Part shown: in pieces, positions 21,137 through 32,504 of the stretch | Layout: each line of letters starts with the position of its first letter | How positions within the stretch are numbered: the first letter of the stretch is position 1 | DNA from: Alligator mississippiensis | Lineage: Eukaryota > Chordata > Crocodylia > Alligatoridae | NCBI RefSeq assembly: GCF_030867095.1 | Contig: NC_081832.1 | Span: 35,287,756-35,351,755, forward strand | Reading direction: 5' to 3' | Length of the DNA: 64,000 nucleotides | The notes under the pieces: model-generated | What the model was told of the DNA's origin: nothing | The model's database searches: none | Seen by the model: only the letters and a program-made list of their open reading frames with translations | Program-made: the position numbers and the translations under genes

Positions 21137-23090
21137 CATTTTTATGCCTACTGTGAGAGAGGCAGAAAGCAAGAGAGGGACAGCCAGCATCCCCAACTCA
21201 CCCTGGTATGGGGAATCCCCGTGAGTGGCATGCTGGAGACGCTGCAGCACTTCTGGAGCAATGTGACACTCCAGATTGGTGGGGAACACATCTAGAGCAG
21301 TAATTCTGGCCCCAGAGAGAGGTACAGCGGCAGTGGCAGTAGGCAGCAGAGGCGACAGACTGAGTAGCTCCCAGACTGGGGGCAACCTTGCTGCTGAAGC
21401 AGAACAGCCAGTCCAGCCCAAGCAGCAGGGTGCTTGGAGGAGCCCTATTCTACAAGCTCGATGACCGGGAGAGGCAGGATCAGGGACCAGCACATCCAGT
21501 TGGTCCAGCAATGCCGAGACTACTTACAGGTCAGAGGGACCTTGTGTGGAGGTGGATCAAACAGAAGGTCCAGGTACTGAGCCAGTGCTTACCTCTTGGG
21601 CAGTATCATCATACTTAGGGGTAAGGGCATGGTCTGGGGCCTATACCCTTGCCCAGGCTCCACATTCTGCAACAGGCCAGGGGCAGCAGAAGGCCCCAGA
21701 GTTTGTGACCGGACCCTAGGGACCAGGGTCAGTGGGTGATAAAGCCCTGTATAACTGCCAAAGGGGCCTTGAATGTCAGGCCTGGGCAGGTAAAGGCTAC
21801 AATCCTAAGAGGATCCCAGGTTGGGAGAAGATTTATGTTCATGCCAGTGTGACAGGCCAACAGCGGCTGCCACCCATAGCATAGCGACTAATTTAGGGCC
21901 ACCAGGCCCAGGAATATACTTTAAGTGCTGAGCTAGCTAGTTAGCAGCTGCAGAAGCTCAGCAGGAACACAGCCAAAGTTAGATGAGGGCCAGTCAAGTG
22001 GATAGCTGCTAGCATGGTTGCTATAGAGAACACGTGCTGTTAGAGTCATCAGAGACTCCTGACAATATCCATCTCTGTGGGAGACTGGATGTGGTTAGGA
22101 TGGGGTAAAAGGGAGGTTTGCAGCCTCACAAAGAGAACAGGGTGAAAGACCTGGAGGGTCGCCTATGGGGAACTGCCTCCTGTAAATTACATCAAAGTCA
22201 TGGCAGACAAGACATATAACATCACATAGGCAGGCCGGATGACCTAGTCTAGGCTCCACCCTGTTGCCACAGGTAGGGTGGCAATCCCTGGGAAGGGGTC
22301 TCAAACCAGATAATATCTATAGCCGACACACCTATCCACAATACAACTAGGAGACCCAACTAGGGGATGTTGGATCTTGTCCTGACCAATAGGTGAGAAA
22401 TGGTAGAGGAGATGAAAATCACAGGAAGCTTGGGAGTCATCAATCACAATATGATAAAATTAATGAGACAGAAAGGGAAAGCATTTGGTCAGCAGACCTA
22501 AGTCACTAGATTTAGAAAAATGACTTTCAACTGACTTATGGAGTTAATAGCCATGGTGCCATAGGAAGACAGACTGAAGGTTAAAGGGGCCCAGAAGGGC
22601 TAAGAAGCTTCTTAAGGGCACAGTATTGGAAGCCCAACAAGAAACTGTCCCAATGTGGTGGAAGCATATGCCTTATGGCCTTCTAGGATGCCTCAAACAC
22701 AAAAGAAAAGTATATAGGCAATAAGAAGATGGGCAAATCACCAAGGAAGCATACCAGGAGATGCAGGGAAAAAATCAGGAAGGCAAAGGTAAAAAATGAG
22801 CTTCAGCTGACAAGGGCAGTTAAAAACAACAAGAAGAGGTTCTAAGTAGGTTCTAAGTAGGCTGGTCTGAAAAGAAAGACCAAGAAAGCTGCAGGTCCAC
22901 CAGGGTTTGCAACATGGGGTGACTAGGGGGCTGAGCCCCCCCCATAAGAGATGAGAGGCCCCCCCATAAGCACCTCCATAAGAGATGAGATCCCCCATAA
23001 GAGACAAGAGCCCCCAGCTTGCCTTTCTAAGCAGCTCAGGCAGCAGCAACAGTGGTGGTGGCTCCTTTTAGCTTCCAGCTGTCACCACCA
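21137..23090. other. Intergenic, unassigned
   Basis: No gene or named repeat. A short tandem of CCATAAGAGATGAGA units with C runs lies at about 22935-23015, and TAGGTTCTAAG is duplicated near 22840. Frames at 21131-21618 are chance. Confidence 0.35.
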
Positions 23091-23094
23091 GAGT

Positions 23095-24045
23095 GTAATT
23101 CAAACCCTGATTTGAATCACTGTCCTGAATCAATTCAGCCAAATCTGATTCAGAGAATCAGTTGCTGCTGAATCAGCCGAATTTCCGAATCACACAGGCG
23201 CTATCCCCTACCCGCTCTCCCAGCCCCAGCAATGGCTGCCCCGCCCACCCCAACTCCCGGCACTTAAAAAAAAAAAGCACCTAATCACCGGTTCCAGCCC
23301 GGTGGGGTGGGCAATCCCCGCTGCCCCACACTGCCCTATGAGCCCCCTGCCCCCTCCGCTCTCCCAGCCTGTGCCCCCCATGACTGCCCTGCCTGCCCCA
23401 GCTCTGGTCCTTTAAGAAAAACAAAAACTAAAAATATCCTTGGACTCACCAGTTCCTGCCTGGTGGGGGAGCAAATCCTACTGCCCCCCACTGCCCCGCG
23501 ATGCATGGGGGGCTCTGTATGGGCCCCCTGAAACCCTGAGGCCACTGTAGCAGCTGGTGAGTCTGGAGATTTTTGGGGGGTTTTTTTCTTAAAGGGCCAG
23601 GAGCTAGGGCAGGCAAGACAGCATGGTGGGGTCTGGGAGAACTGTGGGGGGGGTCTGGGAGCTCGTGTTGGAGCCCCCCATGTGACATGGGGGAGCGGGG
23701 GGCAGTGGGGATCACCCCCCCCTGCCCGGCAGCACCCAGTAAGTGTGGGGCTGGGGGAGCAGGCAGGGGATGGGGCCCAGTGGAGGGTCTCCCATGGACC
23801 CTCCTCCAGCCCCCCCTCCCCTGGCTCCTACTTACCAGCTTGGAGTCCAGCTCCCTGCTGCAGTGGGCAGGGACTGCCCGAATCACCAAAGCTCTCCAAA
23901 TCTTTTCTGAATCAAACCGGAGAACTTCGAATCAATTTGGACCTTTTAATTGGTCCCCTGATTCGATACGGATTCGGAGATTCAGCCACTGAAGCAGGCC
24001 GAATCTCCTCCAAATCAAATCAGCACCTGAAGCTTCACACAGTAC
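23095..24045. mobile_element. Probable non-autonomous DNA transposon
   Basis: The ends share CCTGATTTGAATC-like sequence in inverted orientation (ACCCTGATTTGAATCAC on the left, CAAATCAAATCAGCACCTG on the right). The body is GC-rich with G and C runs and internal GATTCGGA words. No convincing target duplication was found, so the boundaries are approximate. Confidence 0.5.
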
Positions 24046-24057
24046 TACTGGTTAGGC

Positions 24058-26920
24058 CTCATAGATTCATAGATTCATAGATGTTAGGGTCGGAAGCGAC
24101 CTCAATAGATCATCGAGTCCGACCCCCTGCATAAGCAGGAAAGAGTGCTGGGTCTAGATGACCCCAGCTAGATGTCTATCTAACCTCCTCTTGAAGACCC
24201 CCAGGGTAGGGGAGAGCACCACCTCCCTTGGGAGCCCATTCCAGACCTTGGCCACTCGAACTGTGAAGAAGTTCTTCCTAATGTCTAGTCTAAATCTGCT
24301 CTCTGCTAGCTTGTGGCCATTGTTTCTTGTAACCCCCGGGGGCGCCTTGGTGAATAAATACTCACCAATTCCCTTCTGTGCCCCCGTGATGAACTTATAG
24401 GCAGCCACAAGGTCGCCTCTCAACCTTCTCTTGCGGAGGCTGAAAAGGTCCAGTTTCTCTAGTCTCTCCTCATAGGGCTTGGTCTGCAGGCCCTTAACCA
24501 TACGAGTGGCCCTTCTCTGTACCCTCTCCAGGTTATCCGCATCCTTTTTGAAGTGTGGCGCCCAGAATTGCACGCAGTACTCCAACTGCGGTCTGACCAG
24601 CGCCCAATAGAGGGGAAGTATCACCTCCTTGGACCTATTCGTCATGCATCTGCTGATGCACGATAAAGTGCCATTGGCTTTTCTGATGGCTTCGTCACAC
24701 TGCCGGCTCATGTTCATCTTGGAGTCCACTAGGACTCCAAGATCCCTTTCCACCTCTGTGCCACCCAGCAGGTCATTCCCTAGGCTGTAGGTGTGCTGGA
24801 CATTTTTCCTCCCTAGGTGCAGCACTTTGCATTTCTCCTTGTTGAACTGCATCCTGTTGTTTTCTGCCCACTTGTCCAACCTATCCAGGTCTGCCTGCAG
24901 CTGTTCCCTGCCCTCCGGTGTGTCCACTTCTCCCCATAGCTTTGTGTCATCTGCAAACTTGGACAGAGTACATTTCACTCCCTCGTCCAAGTCGCTGATG
25001 AAGACATTAAAGAGTATCGGTCCAAGGACCGAGCCCTGCGGGACCCCACTGCCCACACCCTTCCAGGTCGAGACCGACCCATCCACCACGACTCTTTGGG
25101 TGCGACCCTCTAGCCAATTCGCCACCCACCGGACTGTGTAGTCATCCACGCCACAGCCTCTTAACTTGTTCACCAGTATGGGGTGGGATACCGTATCGAA
25201 GGCCTTCCTGAAGTCTAAGTATACGACATCCACCCCTCCTCCTGTGTCCAGGCGTTTCGTAACCTGGTCATAGAAATAGACTAGGTTGGTCAGGCACGAT
25301 CTGCCTGCCACAAACGCATGCTGGTTTCCCCTCAGCATAATTTGCCCTGCCGGGCTCTCACAAATGTGAGCCTTGATAATTTTTTCAAAGACTTTACCAA
25401 GGATGGAGGTGAGACTGACTGGCCTATAGTTGCCCGGGTCCTCCTTCCTCCCCTTTTTGAAAATGGGGACCACGTTAGCCCTTTTCCAGTCCTCCGGGAC
25501 TTGGCCCGTGTGCCAAGAGCATTCGAATATTCCTGCCAGTGGCTCTGCAATGATGTCGGCCAGTGCCTTCAGCACCCTCGGATGGAGCTCATCCGGGCCT
25601 GCCGACTTAAAGGCATCCAGTTCTTCCAAGTGACTCTGCACCACCTCAGGATCTACGTATGGAAGTCTGGCGCCTTGCTGCTGCCTCTCTACAACCCCAG
25701 TGAGAGACTTGTCATGCCCCTCGCTTAGGAACACTGAGGCAAACAACTCGTTGAGGAGTTCAGCCTTGTCTCCCCTGTCTGTCACCAATTGTTTCTGCCC
25801 ATTTAGCAGCGGTCCTATTCCTCCCTGGGCCTTCCTTTTACTCCCAATATATCTAAAAAACAATTTCTTGTTGTCTTTTACTTGGGTTGCCATCCTCAGC
25901 TCCATGGTAGCTTTGGCCTGCCTAACTGCCTCCCTACAAGCACGAGCAGAGGAGGTATATTCATCTTAGTGATCTTACCCTGTTTCCACTTTTTATGTGC
26001 TCCCCTTTTGGCCCTTAGGCTGCCCTGGATTTCTCTGGTCAGCCAGGGAAGCCTCCTGGCCCCCTTCCCTTTTTTGCCTCGCGCAGGGATCGTCTTGCTT
26101 TGTGCCCAAAGGATCGTTTCCTTTAGGCACAGCCACCCTTCTTGGGCTCCCATCCCTTCAAAACTCCTACTCTGCAGTGCTTCCTTGACTAATCGCCTGA
26201 GTGCATTGAGATCAGCTTTCCTAAAGTCTAGCACTTTCACCCTACTAGTTACCTTACCCACTCGCCATCTTATGTTGAATTCTATTAAGGTGATCACTGT
26301 CTCCCAAATGGCTACCGATCTGGAGGTCCCCTATCATGTCATCTCCTGTTGCCAATACCAGATCCAATATGGCATTCCCCCTAGTGGGACCGTGTACCTC
26401 CTGTGTCAGGTGGAGGTCCTGTACACAGGTTAGAAACCTGCGTGAGCGATGGGACCTTGCTGTCTGCGTCTCCCAGCAGATGTCCGGGTAGTTTAGGTCC
26501 CCCATGACTACCGCCTCTTTAGCTTTTATGGTCTCTGAGAGTTGCCTCAGGAGCCCCGCATCTATTTCTTCCCCTTGGTGTGGGGGTCTGTAGCAGACCC
26601 CTACCACCAAATCCCTTTCTCCTTGCCCCCCATGTAGCCTAACCCACAATCCTTCCACTTCCTCAACCTCGGATTCTGTCTTGATGAAGGTTGATGTATA
26701 TTGCTCACTGACATAAAGTGCAACCCCCCCCCCCCTTTTTTCCCCGACCTGTCCTTTCTGTACAATCTATAGCCCTCAATATGTACCGCCCAGTCATGGG
26801 ATGAATCCCACCAGGTCTCTGTTAGCCCCACTAAGTCATAGGTGTTTAGTGCAAGCAGGAGCGCTAATTCATCCTGCTTGTTCCATCTAAAATACGACGT
26901 GCAGTTGAGGGCTCTACATT
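24058..26920 (-). mobile_element. CR1 LINE with endonuclease and intact RT frame
   Basis: The minus-strand element carries its 3' tail at 24058-24090 as repeats of ATAGATTC. From 5' to 3' it has the APE-type endonuclease (GLTETWWDSSHDW, VVMGDLNYPDICWE, LTQEVHGPTRGNAILDLVLA) in frames broken near 26725 (a C run) and 26260. An uninterrupted reverse transcriptase follows. The upstream part of ORF2, ORF1 and the 5' UTR are absent. It is the best preserved CR1 in the window. Confidence 0.94.
24154..25905 (-). CDS. CR1 ORF2 reverse transcriptase part (583 codons, open)
   Basis: An open frame without stops, containing NVVPIFKKGRKEDPGNYRPV, YLDFRKAFDTVSH (motif A), GVPQGSVLGPILFNVFIS (motif B), LSKFADDTKLWG (motif C, catalytic FADD), RPQLEYCVQFWAPHFKKD and the C-terminal FFTVRVAKVWNGLP. 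The catalytic aspartates are retained. The first Met is internal to the natural ORF2, which continues upstream into the frameshifted endonuclease. It would copy CR1 RNA at a nicked target if complete; as it stands the endonuclease is disabled. Confidence 0.88.
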   Translation of the reverse strand: MELRMATQVKDNKKLFFRYIGSKRKAQGGIGPLLNGQKQLVTDRGDKAELLNELFASVFLSEGHDKSLTGVVERQQQGARLPYVDPEVVQSHLEELDAFKSAGPDELHPRVLKALADIIAEPLAGIFECSWHTGQVPEDWKRANVVPIFKKGRKEDPGNYRPVSLTSILGKVFEKIIKAHICESPAGQIMLRGNQHAFVAGRSCLTNLVYFYDQVTKRLDTGGGVDVVYLDFRKAFDTVSHPILVNKLRGCGVDDYTVRWVANWLEGRTQRVVVDGSVSTWKGVGSGVPQGSVLGPILFNVFISDLDEGVKCTLSKFADDTKLWGEVDTPEGREQLQADLDRLDKWAENNRMQFNKEKCKVLHLGRKNVQHTYSLGNDLLGGTEVERDLGVLVDSKMNMSRQCDEAIRKANGTLSCISRCMTNRSKEVILPLYWALVRPQLEYCVQFWAPHFKKDADNLERVQRRATRMVKGLQTKPYEERLEKLDLFSLRKRRLRGDLVAAYKFITGAQKGIGEYLFTKAPPGVTRNNGHKLAESRFRLDIRKNFFTVRVAKVWNGLPREVVLSPTLGVFKRRLDRHLAGVI

Positions 26921-26929
26921 TTAAAAAGG

Positions 26930-27890
26930 ATTTGAAAAAGTTAGGGTCTGGAGGTAGGAAACAAAAATGATAAAGGGCTTGGAAGGCAAGCCACTTGAGT
27001 AAAGTTTGAAGTAAATTATCACGTTCAGCTTGTGGAAAAGTTACTTAAGAAAAAAGACATGATAGCAGTCTTCAAATATCTGAAGGGCTGCCATAAAGGA
27101 GAGAGAGAAGACCTGTTCTCTCTTGCTGCAAGGAGTTGGATGTGGACCAATGGCTTGAAGTTGCAGCAAAGTGATTTAGATTGGATATTAGGAAAAATGT
27201 CTTCACTGTGAGAATAGTGAGGCAGTGGAATAGACTACTTGGGGACGTTGTGGGCTCTCCATCTTTGCAGTATATAAGAACAAGTTAGAAAAGTACTGGA
27301 ACAGCAATGTCTATGTCCTGCTATGTCTATTTCCCATGGTTCTGGGCATTGCTGTTTGACACAAGGAGCAAAGAAGGAATTTTTTTTCTCTCCTGTAAGC
27401 TGCTTGTGCCACAGGGGTTTTCCCCCACTTCCTCAGAAACACTGGGTGTTGGCTGCAGCCAAGGCTGGGGATTTTAACTGATGTGTGTTAATACTCCTGT
27501 TGAGATTTAAATCTGGAGGTTCTTGGATAGGAGGTCTTGCCCATCTGCTTGGGTCATACCAACCACTGTATTTGGGATTACTCAGATGAACACACACTGA
27601 GGGGGGTGTTGTCTTCCTCTGTAGTGGGGGGCATGGCCCGCTTCCTGTGTATCTTATGCATATTTTAACAACTCTCACAGCAACAGGACATTGACCATTC
27701 TTGTTCCCCTGCTTTACCTGTGGCAGGTTAGGGTGTTGTACATTGTGGTTGTGCCAGGGTTGACTGCGGAGTTTTACTAATAGGTTAGACAATGAATTTG
27801 TATATGGTGGTTTGGGGAGGGGTGATCCTGCCTCCAGCAGAGCTTGGACCTCTGAAGGTCCCTTTCAGCTCTACTTTTCTATGATTCTAT
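26930..27890 (+). mobile_element. Degraded CR1-type LINE 3' part
   Basis: Plus-strand conceptual reading near 27060 gives DMIAVFKYLKGCHKGE, a C-terminal CR1/L3-type RT motif. The 3' UTR follows (TTGTCTTCCTCTGTAGTGG at about 27610) and the CR1 tail ends TTCTATGATTCTATG near 27890. The 3' UTR is shared with the fragment at 58600-58905. It is heavily mutated. Confidence 0.7.
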
Positions 27891-28434
27891 GTGAATCACC
27901 ATGTTATAGTGCCCATGTCCTGAAAACACTGCATCTGACTGTACCTCATTCATTCCACACTCTGCTTCATTTTGTTGCCCCAGATGTGTCTGTGCCACAA
28001 ACACTACCAGGCTAACTTGCCATAGACATCACAGTGCTCCAGATACTGTTATACTACAACAGTATCTCACATCTGATGTCCCACAAGTTATACAACACAT
28101 CAACACAGATGTCACCATGCTCCAGGTAAATCTGTGTGTCATGGCATTAAGCAATACTCTATCCCAAACACTGATGGCACAAGAGATGTCATCATTCTGT
28201 GAAGCCCCAGATACTTCCATGACTCAAACACCATTTAATTGTCTCACTTCAGATACCCACATACCCCATCACTCTCCACATCATAGAATGTTTGTATATG
28301 ATAGGGCGTGGCAGCCTTTTGCCACCAAGGGGCACTATTTATGACTCAGCCCCTGCCACGGGCTGCACCCCTTCACCTCTCTGGTTATCAGCAGATGCTG
28401 TGAAGGGAACAGATAGGAAAAGGCAGGCAGTAGG
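27891..28434. other. Intergenic, degenerate short-motif sequence
   Basis: 28000-28270 has loosely repeated words such as ACATCACAGTGCTCCAGATAC and CCAAACACT. Similar wording occurs at 20720-20920. No unit length could be fixed by eye. Confidence 0.3.
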
Positions 28435-29250
28435 TGTTAGCAATAAAAACATAGAATTCTGGACTAGCCCAGGGATTGACACGACACCTCGTTCAATGAG
28501 TGACAGAAAGGCTTTATTTACTACAAGTATTTAAAATCAAGTAAAGTGAGCCCAAACCAAATCAAAGACCAGTAATTAGCTATAAGGTAATGATTTCTTA
28601 CCAAACAGGTGACGAAGAGGTGGTCTGTTTCTCTTCAACTTCTTGAGTAAGTCGGGTGCATCAGCAACTGGTGTCAGAGAGATTTCTCACTCTTGAACCA
28701 TGCACGGTGTTTGCTGTTTTACTGCCTTTTTATACCCTTAGTTTAGCATCTTCAAAGCATTTTTTTTAGTTGTGTAAATCAAGAAAGAGTCCCAAGCAGT
28801 AATTGACAGGAAAAACCTGCTCATTACTGGTTATCATAAATTTGTAATTTGAATGAGTTACCTTCTTCGGTAACAAGAGGTTATCCAGTTTGAAACATAT
28901 CAAGAAACTGATTAGCAGGCAGGAAAAACATACTAAATCAGGAGGAGACATCTATTACATATGGAGAATGTCTCTTCCTGCACATAAACATGAGTTAGTC
29001 ACAAAAGAAATATTTACCATACTAATTAATCAAAGATAGACATTTCATATGGTTACCCACCAGATACCTAGGAGTCTGCTTGAAATCATTCTGAATATAG
29101 CAAGATAAGCTGGAAGAGATACTTCATTATTCCTTCTTAGATGGCCTAGCCATGAACTTGCACCCTCTTGCAATATGCAGTTAGCATTATTATTCTGTAT
29201 TTTAACTTTTGTGAGTAGGTCCAAGTTTAGCATGAGTTTCAGAGTCATCA
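28435..29250 (-). mobile_element. Candidate solo LTR, minus strand
   Basis: On the minus strand a TATAAAAAGGC box (about 28727-28737) is followed about 215 bases later by AATAAAG (about 28512-28518), a typical LTR spacing. The proposed ends are TGATGACTC and TTGCTAACA with the 5-bp repeat GTAGG at 28430-28434 and 29251-29255. A 5-bp match of this kind could occur by chance, so the promoter and poly(A) order is the stronger evidence. Confidence 0.55.
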
Positions 29251-29255
29251 GTAGG

Positions 29256-29717
29256 ATCCTGGGGGTGCCTCCTTTGCTGCAGCAGAGAGAACAAACCAAA
29301 CATGGTGGGTACTAGGATCCTAAGGGTGCTGCCTCTGCAGCTCAGGCTACTGATTGTGTGCTACAGATTCCGAGATCTCTGCGCCAGATTCAGCAAGAGC
29401 CGGCCTGTGGGCTGTAGGTTACCAATGCCTGGTATATGATCGAGATACCACTGTCCATTAACAATATAGTCAATGCTGCAACTCAGATATTTGTGTGTCC
29501 TGTTTCTCCAGATGTACTGCAGCCAGATATAAACATACCTACTCACTGTAAATGCAATTATGTCCTAGACATTACATTTTTTATTACCTTATGCATCATT
29601 GTCCTTCCCCATTGCTTCATTACATCATCGATGGAGAACCACAGTCCAAACTCCCTTTACCACAAGTTCATGGCCTTGGCACCTGAAGCACACCCATGTT
29701 GATCATCCCAAATAAAC
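29256..29717. other. Intergenic, unassigned
   Basis: No feature recognised. Confidence 0.3.
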
Positions 29718-29719
29718 TA

Positions 29720-30465
29720 CCGTATTTCATGGTGTACAAGCTGAGTTTTGGAGCCCAATTTTTAACTCTTAAAATTCAACCTTGAGCTTGATTCTCCACT
29801 GCAAGCGGCACTGCTAAGCACTGAAACTGGATGCACCAGCCAAGCACTGAGCCTGGCCATGCCAGCCAAGCACCGAGCCCAATGCTGCTCGGCAGCGCCA
29901 CTTGCAGCAGACAGGGCCAGCTTAAAGCTCGTATGGCACACCCCCATCCCCTGCGAGCAGTGCTGCCTGGGCCATGCCAGTTAAGCGCCAAGCTTGGCCC
30001 TGTCTGGGGGAAGCAACACAGCCAAGTGCTGAGCCCAGCCATGCCAGCAGAGTGCTGAGCCTGGCACCACGCACAGGGAATGGCTGGGCTTGGCACTTGG
30101 CAGCACTACTCACAGCATACAGGGCCATGCTGGGCACTTGGATGATGCGGCCCCATCCTCTGTGAGCAGCGCTAGGCTCAGTGCTTGGCTGGCGCAACCC
30201 AGGCAGCACCGCTTGCAGGGGATGGGGCTGCACCAGCTGAGCGCCAAGCCCGGCCCTGTCCCTTGTGAGTGGCGCTGCAGCACATGTCCACCTCTCACTG
30301 CAGGTGCCCAGTCCACAGTGAGGACACACAGGGATAAGTTGACCCCATATTTCTGATCCAAAAAGTTAGGTCAACTTATAGATCTATGAACTTACTAACT
30401 TTTTGGATCAGAAAAATGGGGTTGACTTTTACACTACGTCGGCCTATACACCATGAAATACAGGG
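29720..30465. mobile_element. TA-flanked non-autonomous DNA transposon
   Basis: Inverted ends CCGTATTTCATGGTGTA and TACACCATGAAATACAGGG, flanked by TA on both sides (29718-29719 and 30466-30467), as for Tc1/mariner-type elements. The interior is a GC-rich degenerate tandem of GCCAAGCACTGAGCC-like words, then a hairpin near the right end. No transposase. Confidence 0.78.
30339..30424. repeat. Subterminal hairpin of the TA-flanked element
   Basis: Inverted arms of about 30 bp: CCCCATATTTCTGATCCAAA on the left, and TTTGGATCAGAAAAATGGGG on the right. The loop contains a second AGGTCAACTT word. Confidence 0.88.
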
Positions 30466-30917
30466 TAAGTGAAAATAAACATTCATGGCATAGTGCCTCA
30501 GATTTCATTGCACTCCATCACCACAAACATCACGAGTGGCCACCACCCTTTTTCTGACACATTGCTATGTTTCAGGATCACAGACACCCACTTACTCTCA
30601 CAGAAGTTTACATCCTAACAGCACTGTAGCAGGATATTGTTGAGTGAGACAAGACTCTTTTATGATTCAGTCTTAAATGATTCTGTAGCATTTGTAAAGT
30701 TAACTAAGTGGAGGATGAAAGAAATATTACACTGATTCCTCTCCACTGCAGGTCACTGGTGTGTATTATGTATCACAAGCTGAGTGTAGGCATGTCAAGC
30801 ACTAGACTTAAGCCCTTCCTGGGTTCCAAAACACTTGGAATAGGATATCAGGTCATGGCCATAAACCTGGGACCTTGATCTGGCCAACACAGCTGCTCAT
30901 CCTTGTCTCCTGATCAC
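30466..30917. other. Intergenic, unassigned
   Basis: No gene or named repeat seen. Ends at the 8-bp target CTGATCAC of the next element. Confidence 0.3.
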
Positions 30918-32149
30918 CAGGGATCCAGGTTTTGCATTTCCTGAGGAAAAACACACATTTTCCCTTTTAAAGGATAAAAACCCGGGAAACCATGGGTTTC
31001 TCCTTGCAGGCTGACAGAGTTCCAGCCTGAAATGGGCTACTTGGGGCTGGGAGAGTGGGAGAAGGGCAGTCAGAGGGAGAGGGCATCACGTGCTTCTGGG
31101 TGCATATGCACATGGCCAGCAATACAGCCAGGCAGTATGGTGAAGATAAGCTCCCTGCCGGAAAGTCTGGGGGGTAGGGCACAGGCAACACATGGGGAGG
31201 TTGAGGAGGCAGCAGTGGTTCGCACTGAGCCTGTAGCAGAAAGCCCCCTTTTCCTCTTGCCTGCAGTTGTTCTCCCCTCCTTGGATATGTTTTTCCTCTT
31301 CTACCTTTTCTTCCTTCCTATTTCTTTCACTTTAAGATAAGGAATTGTGTTTTAAAATTTGTATGTGTGCATTTTGTATCTTCCCTTGTATTTTGGTATT
31401 TTTATCTATTTGTGTGCCATGGCATTACTTTTGTAGCTTATATTTTATACTCCTCACCTTTCAACTTTCAACTAAATGTGTTTAGTTTCAGAAGTAAGTT
31501 ATACATTGTAACAATGTTAACAAGGGCAGGAATCAAACTGGGCTTTCCTGTATCAGGTGGGCCCCTGAAAGAGGGAGTGAATCAGTGATTAAATGCGTAA
31601 CACAGTAGCAGGCAGCAATTAACACCTAGGAAAACCGCAGATCAACCAACAGAAGAAATCAATAGAAGACAATGTAGCAACTGGGAAATCTCTGTCACTG
31701 TTCAAGGGCTAGAAGCCCTGGTCTGAGTTAATCAACGCTGGGGACCAACTTTTGGGATGAATATCTCCAGATCAACTGCTCCCAGAGCCCTATTCAAAAT
31801 TCATCAATGGACTCCCAAACCTGCACGTACATGCGGACGACCCCTGGGGCTGACAGATGCCATCCAGTAGCCACCAAGGGGGAAGTCCCATGAGGGTCAA
31901 CGACCCCTGGATTGGGCAAACCTGAAAACTGGGGAGTCACCAAAGTCTGCCAAGGACAGATAAAAAGCAGTGAAAAGTGACCCTCAGCAGCACCCTCTTG
32001 ATCTCCAACTTGACCAGCACCCAACCTGTCCAGCCAGAAGGACCATCTGGCGACCCCCTTCTGGAAGATAACATCACGCTGAAAAAGAGCCTCGACGGCA
32101 GACTCCAGCACCTGTGGGATAGGTATACCTGACTCTTGTAGCTTGCTAC

Positions 32150-32183
32150 TGTGTGTGTGCATGTGTGTGTGTGTGTGTGTGTG
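32150..32183. repeat. (TG)n microsatellite
   Basis: Alternating GT/TG tract interrupted once by CA. Confidence 0.97.
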
Positions 32184-32504
32184 GAGGGGGGGACCAGCCC
32201 CAAGGTTTATGATTTAACTTAATTACAGTGCTTCAATCCACCTAATAAACCAGAATTTTAAGGATCCCGAGTTGGACATTTGTAGCCAACAAGCCCACAC
32301 AGTGAGGGAGAGAGTGAGGCAGTGGGTGGGGCAGGGTTGGTGGTAGGCAGCTGGGGCTGGGGACACAGCCCAGCCAGGGCAGTGCTCAGGACCAAAGCAG
32401 GTGGGAATGCATGGCTGTGGGGCCCAGGCAGGGAGCAGGATAAAGTCATGGACAGCTCCCCACCACTGTGTACACTCACAGTGCAGGGAGGGTTGGACCC
32501 ATAG

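Noticed and set aside
29762..30361. Cluster of overlapping frames of 60-135 codons on both strands
   Set aside because: They come from the degenerate GCCAAGCACTGAGCC-type tandem in the TA-flanked transposon.
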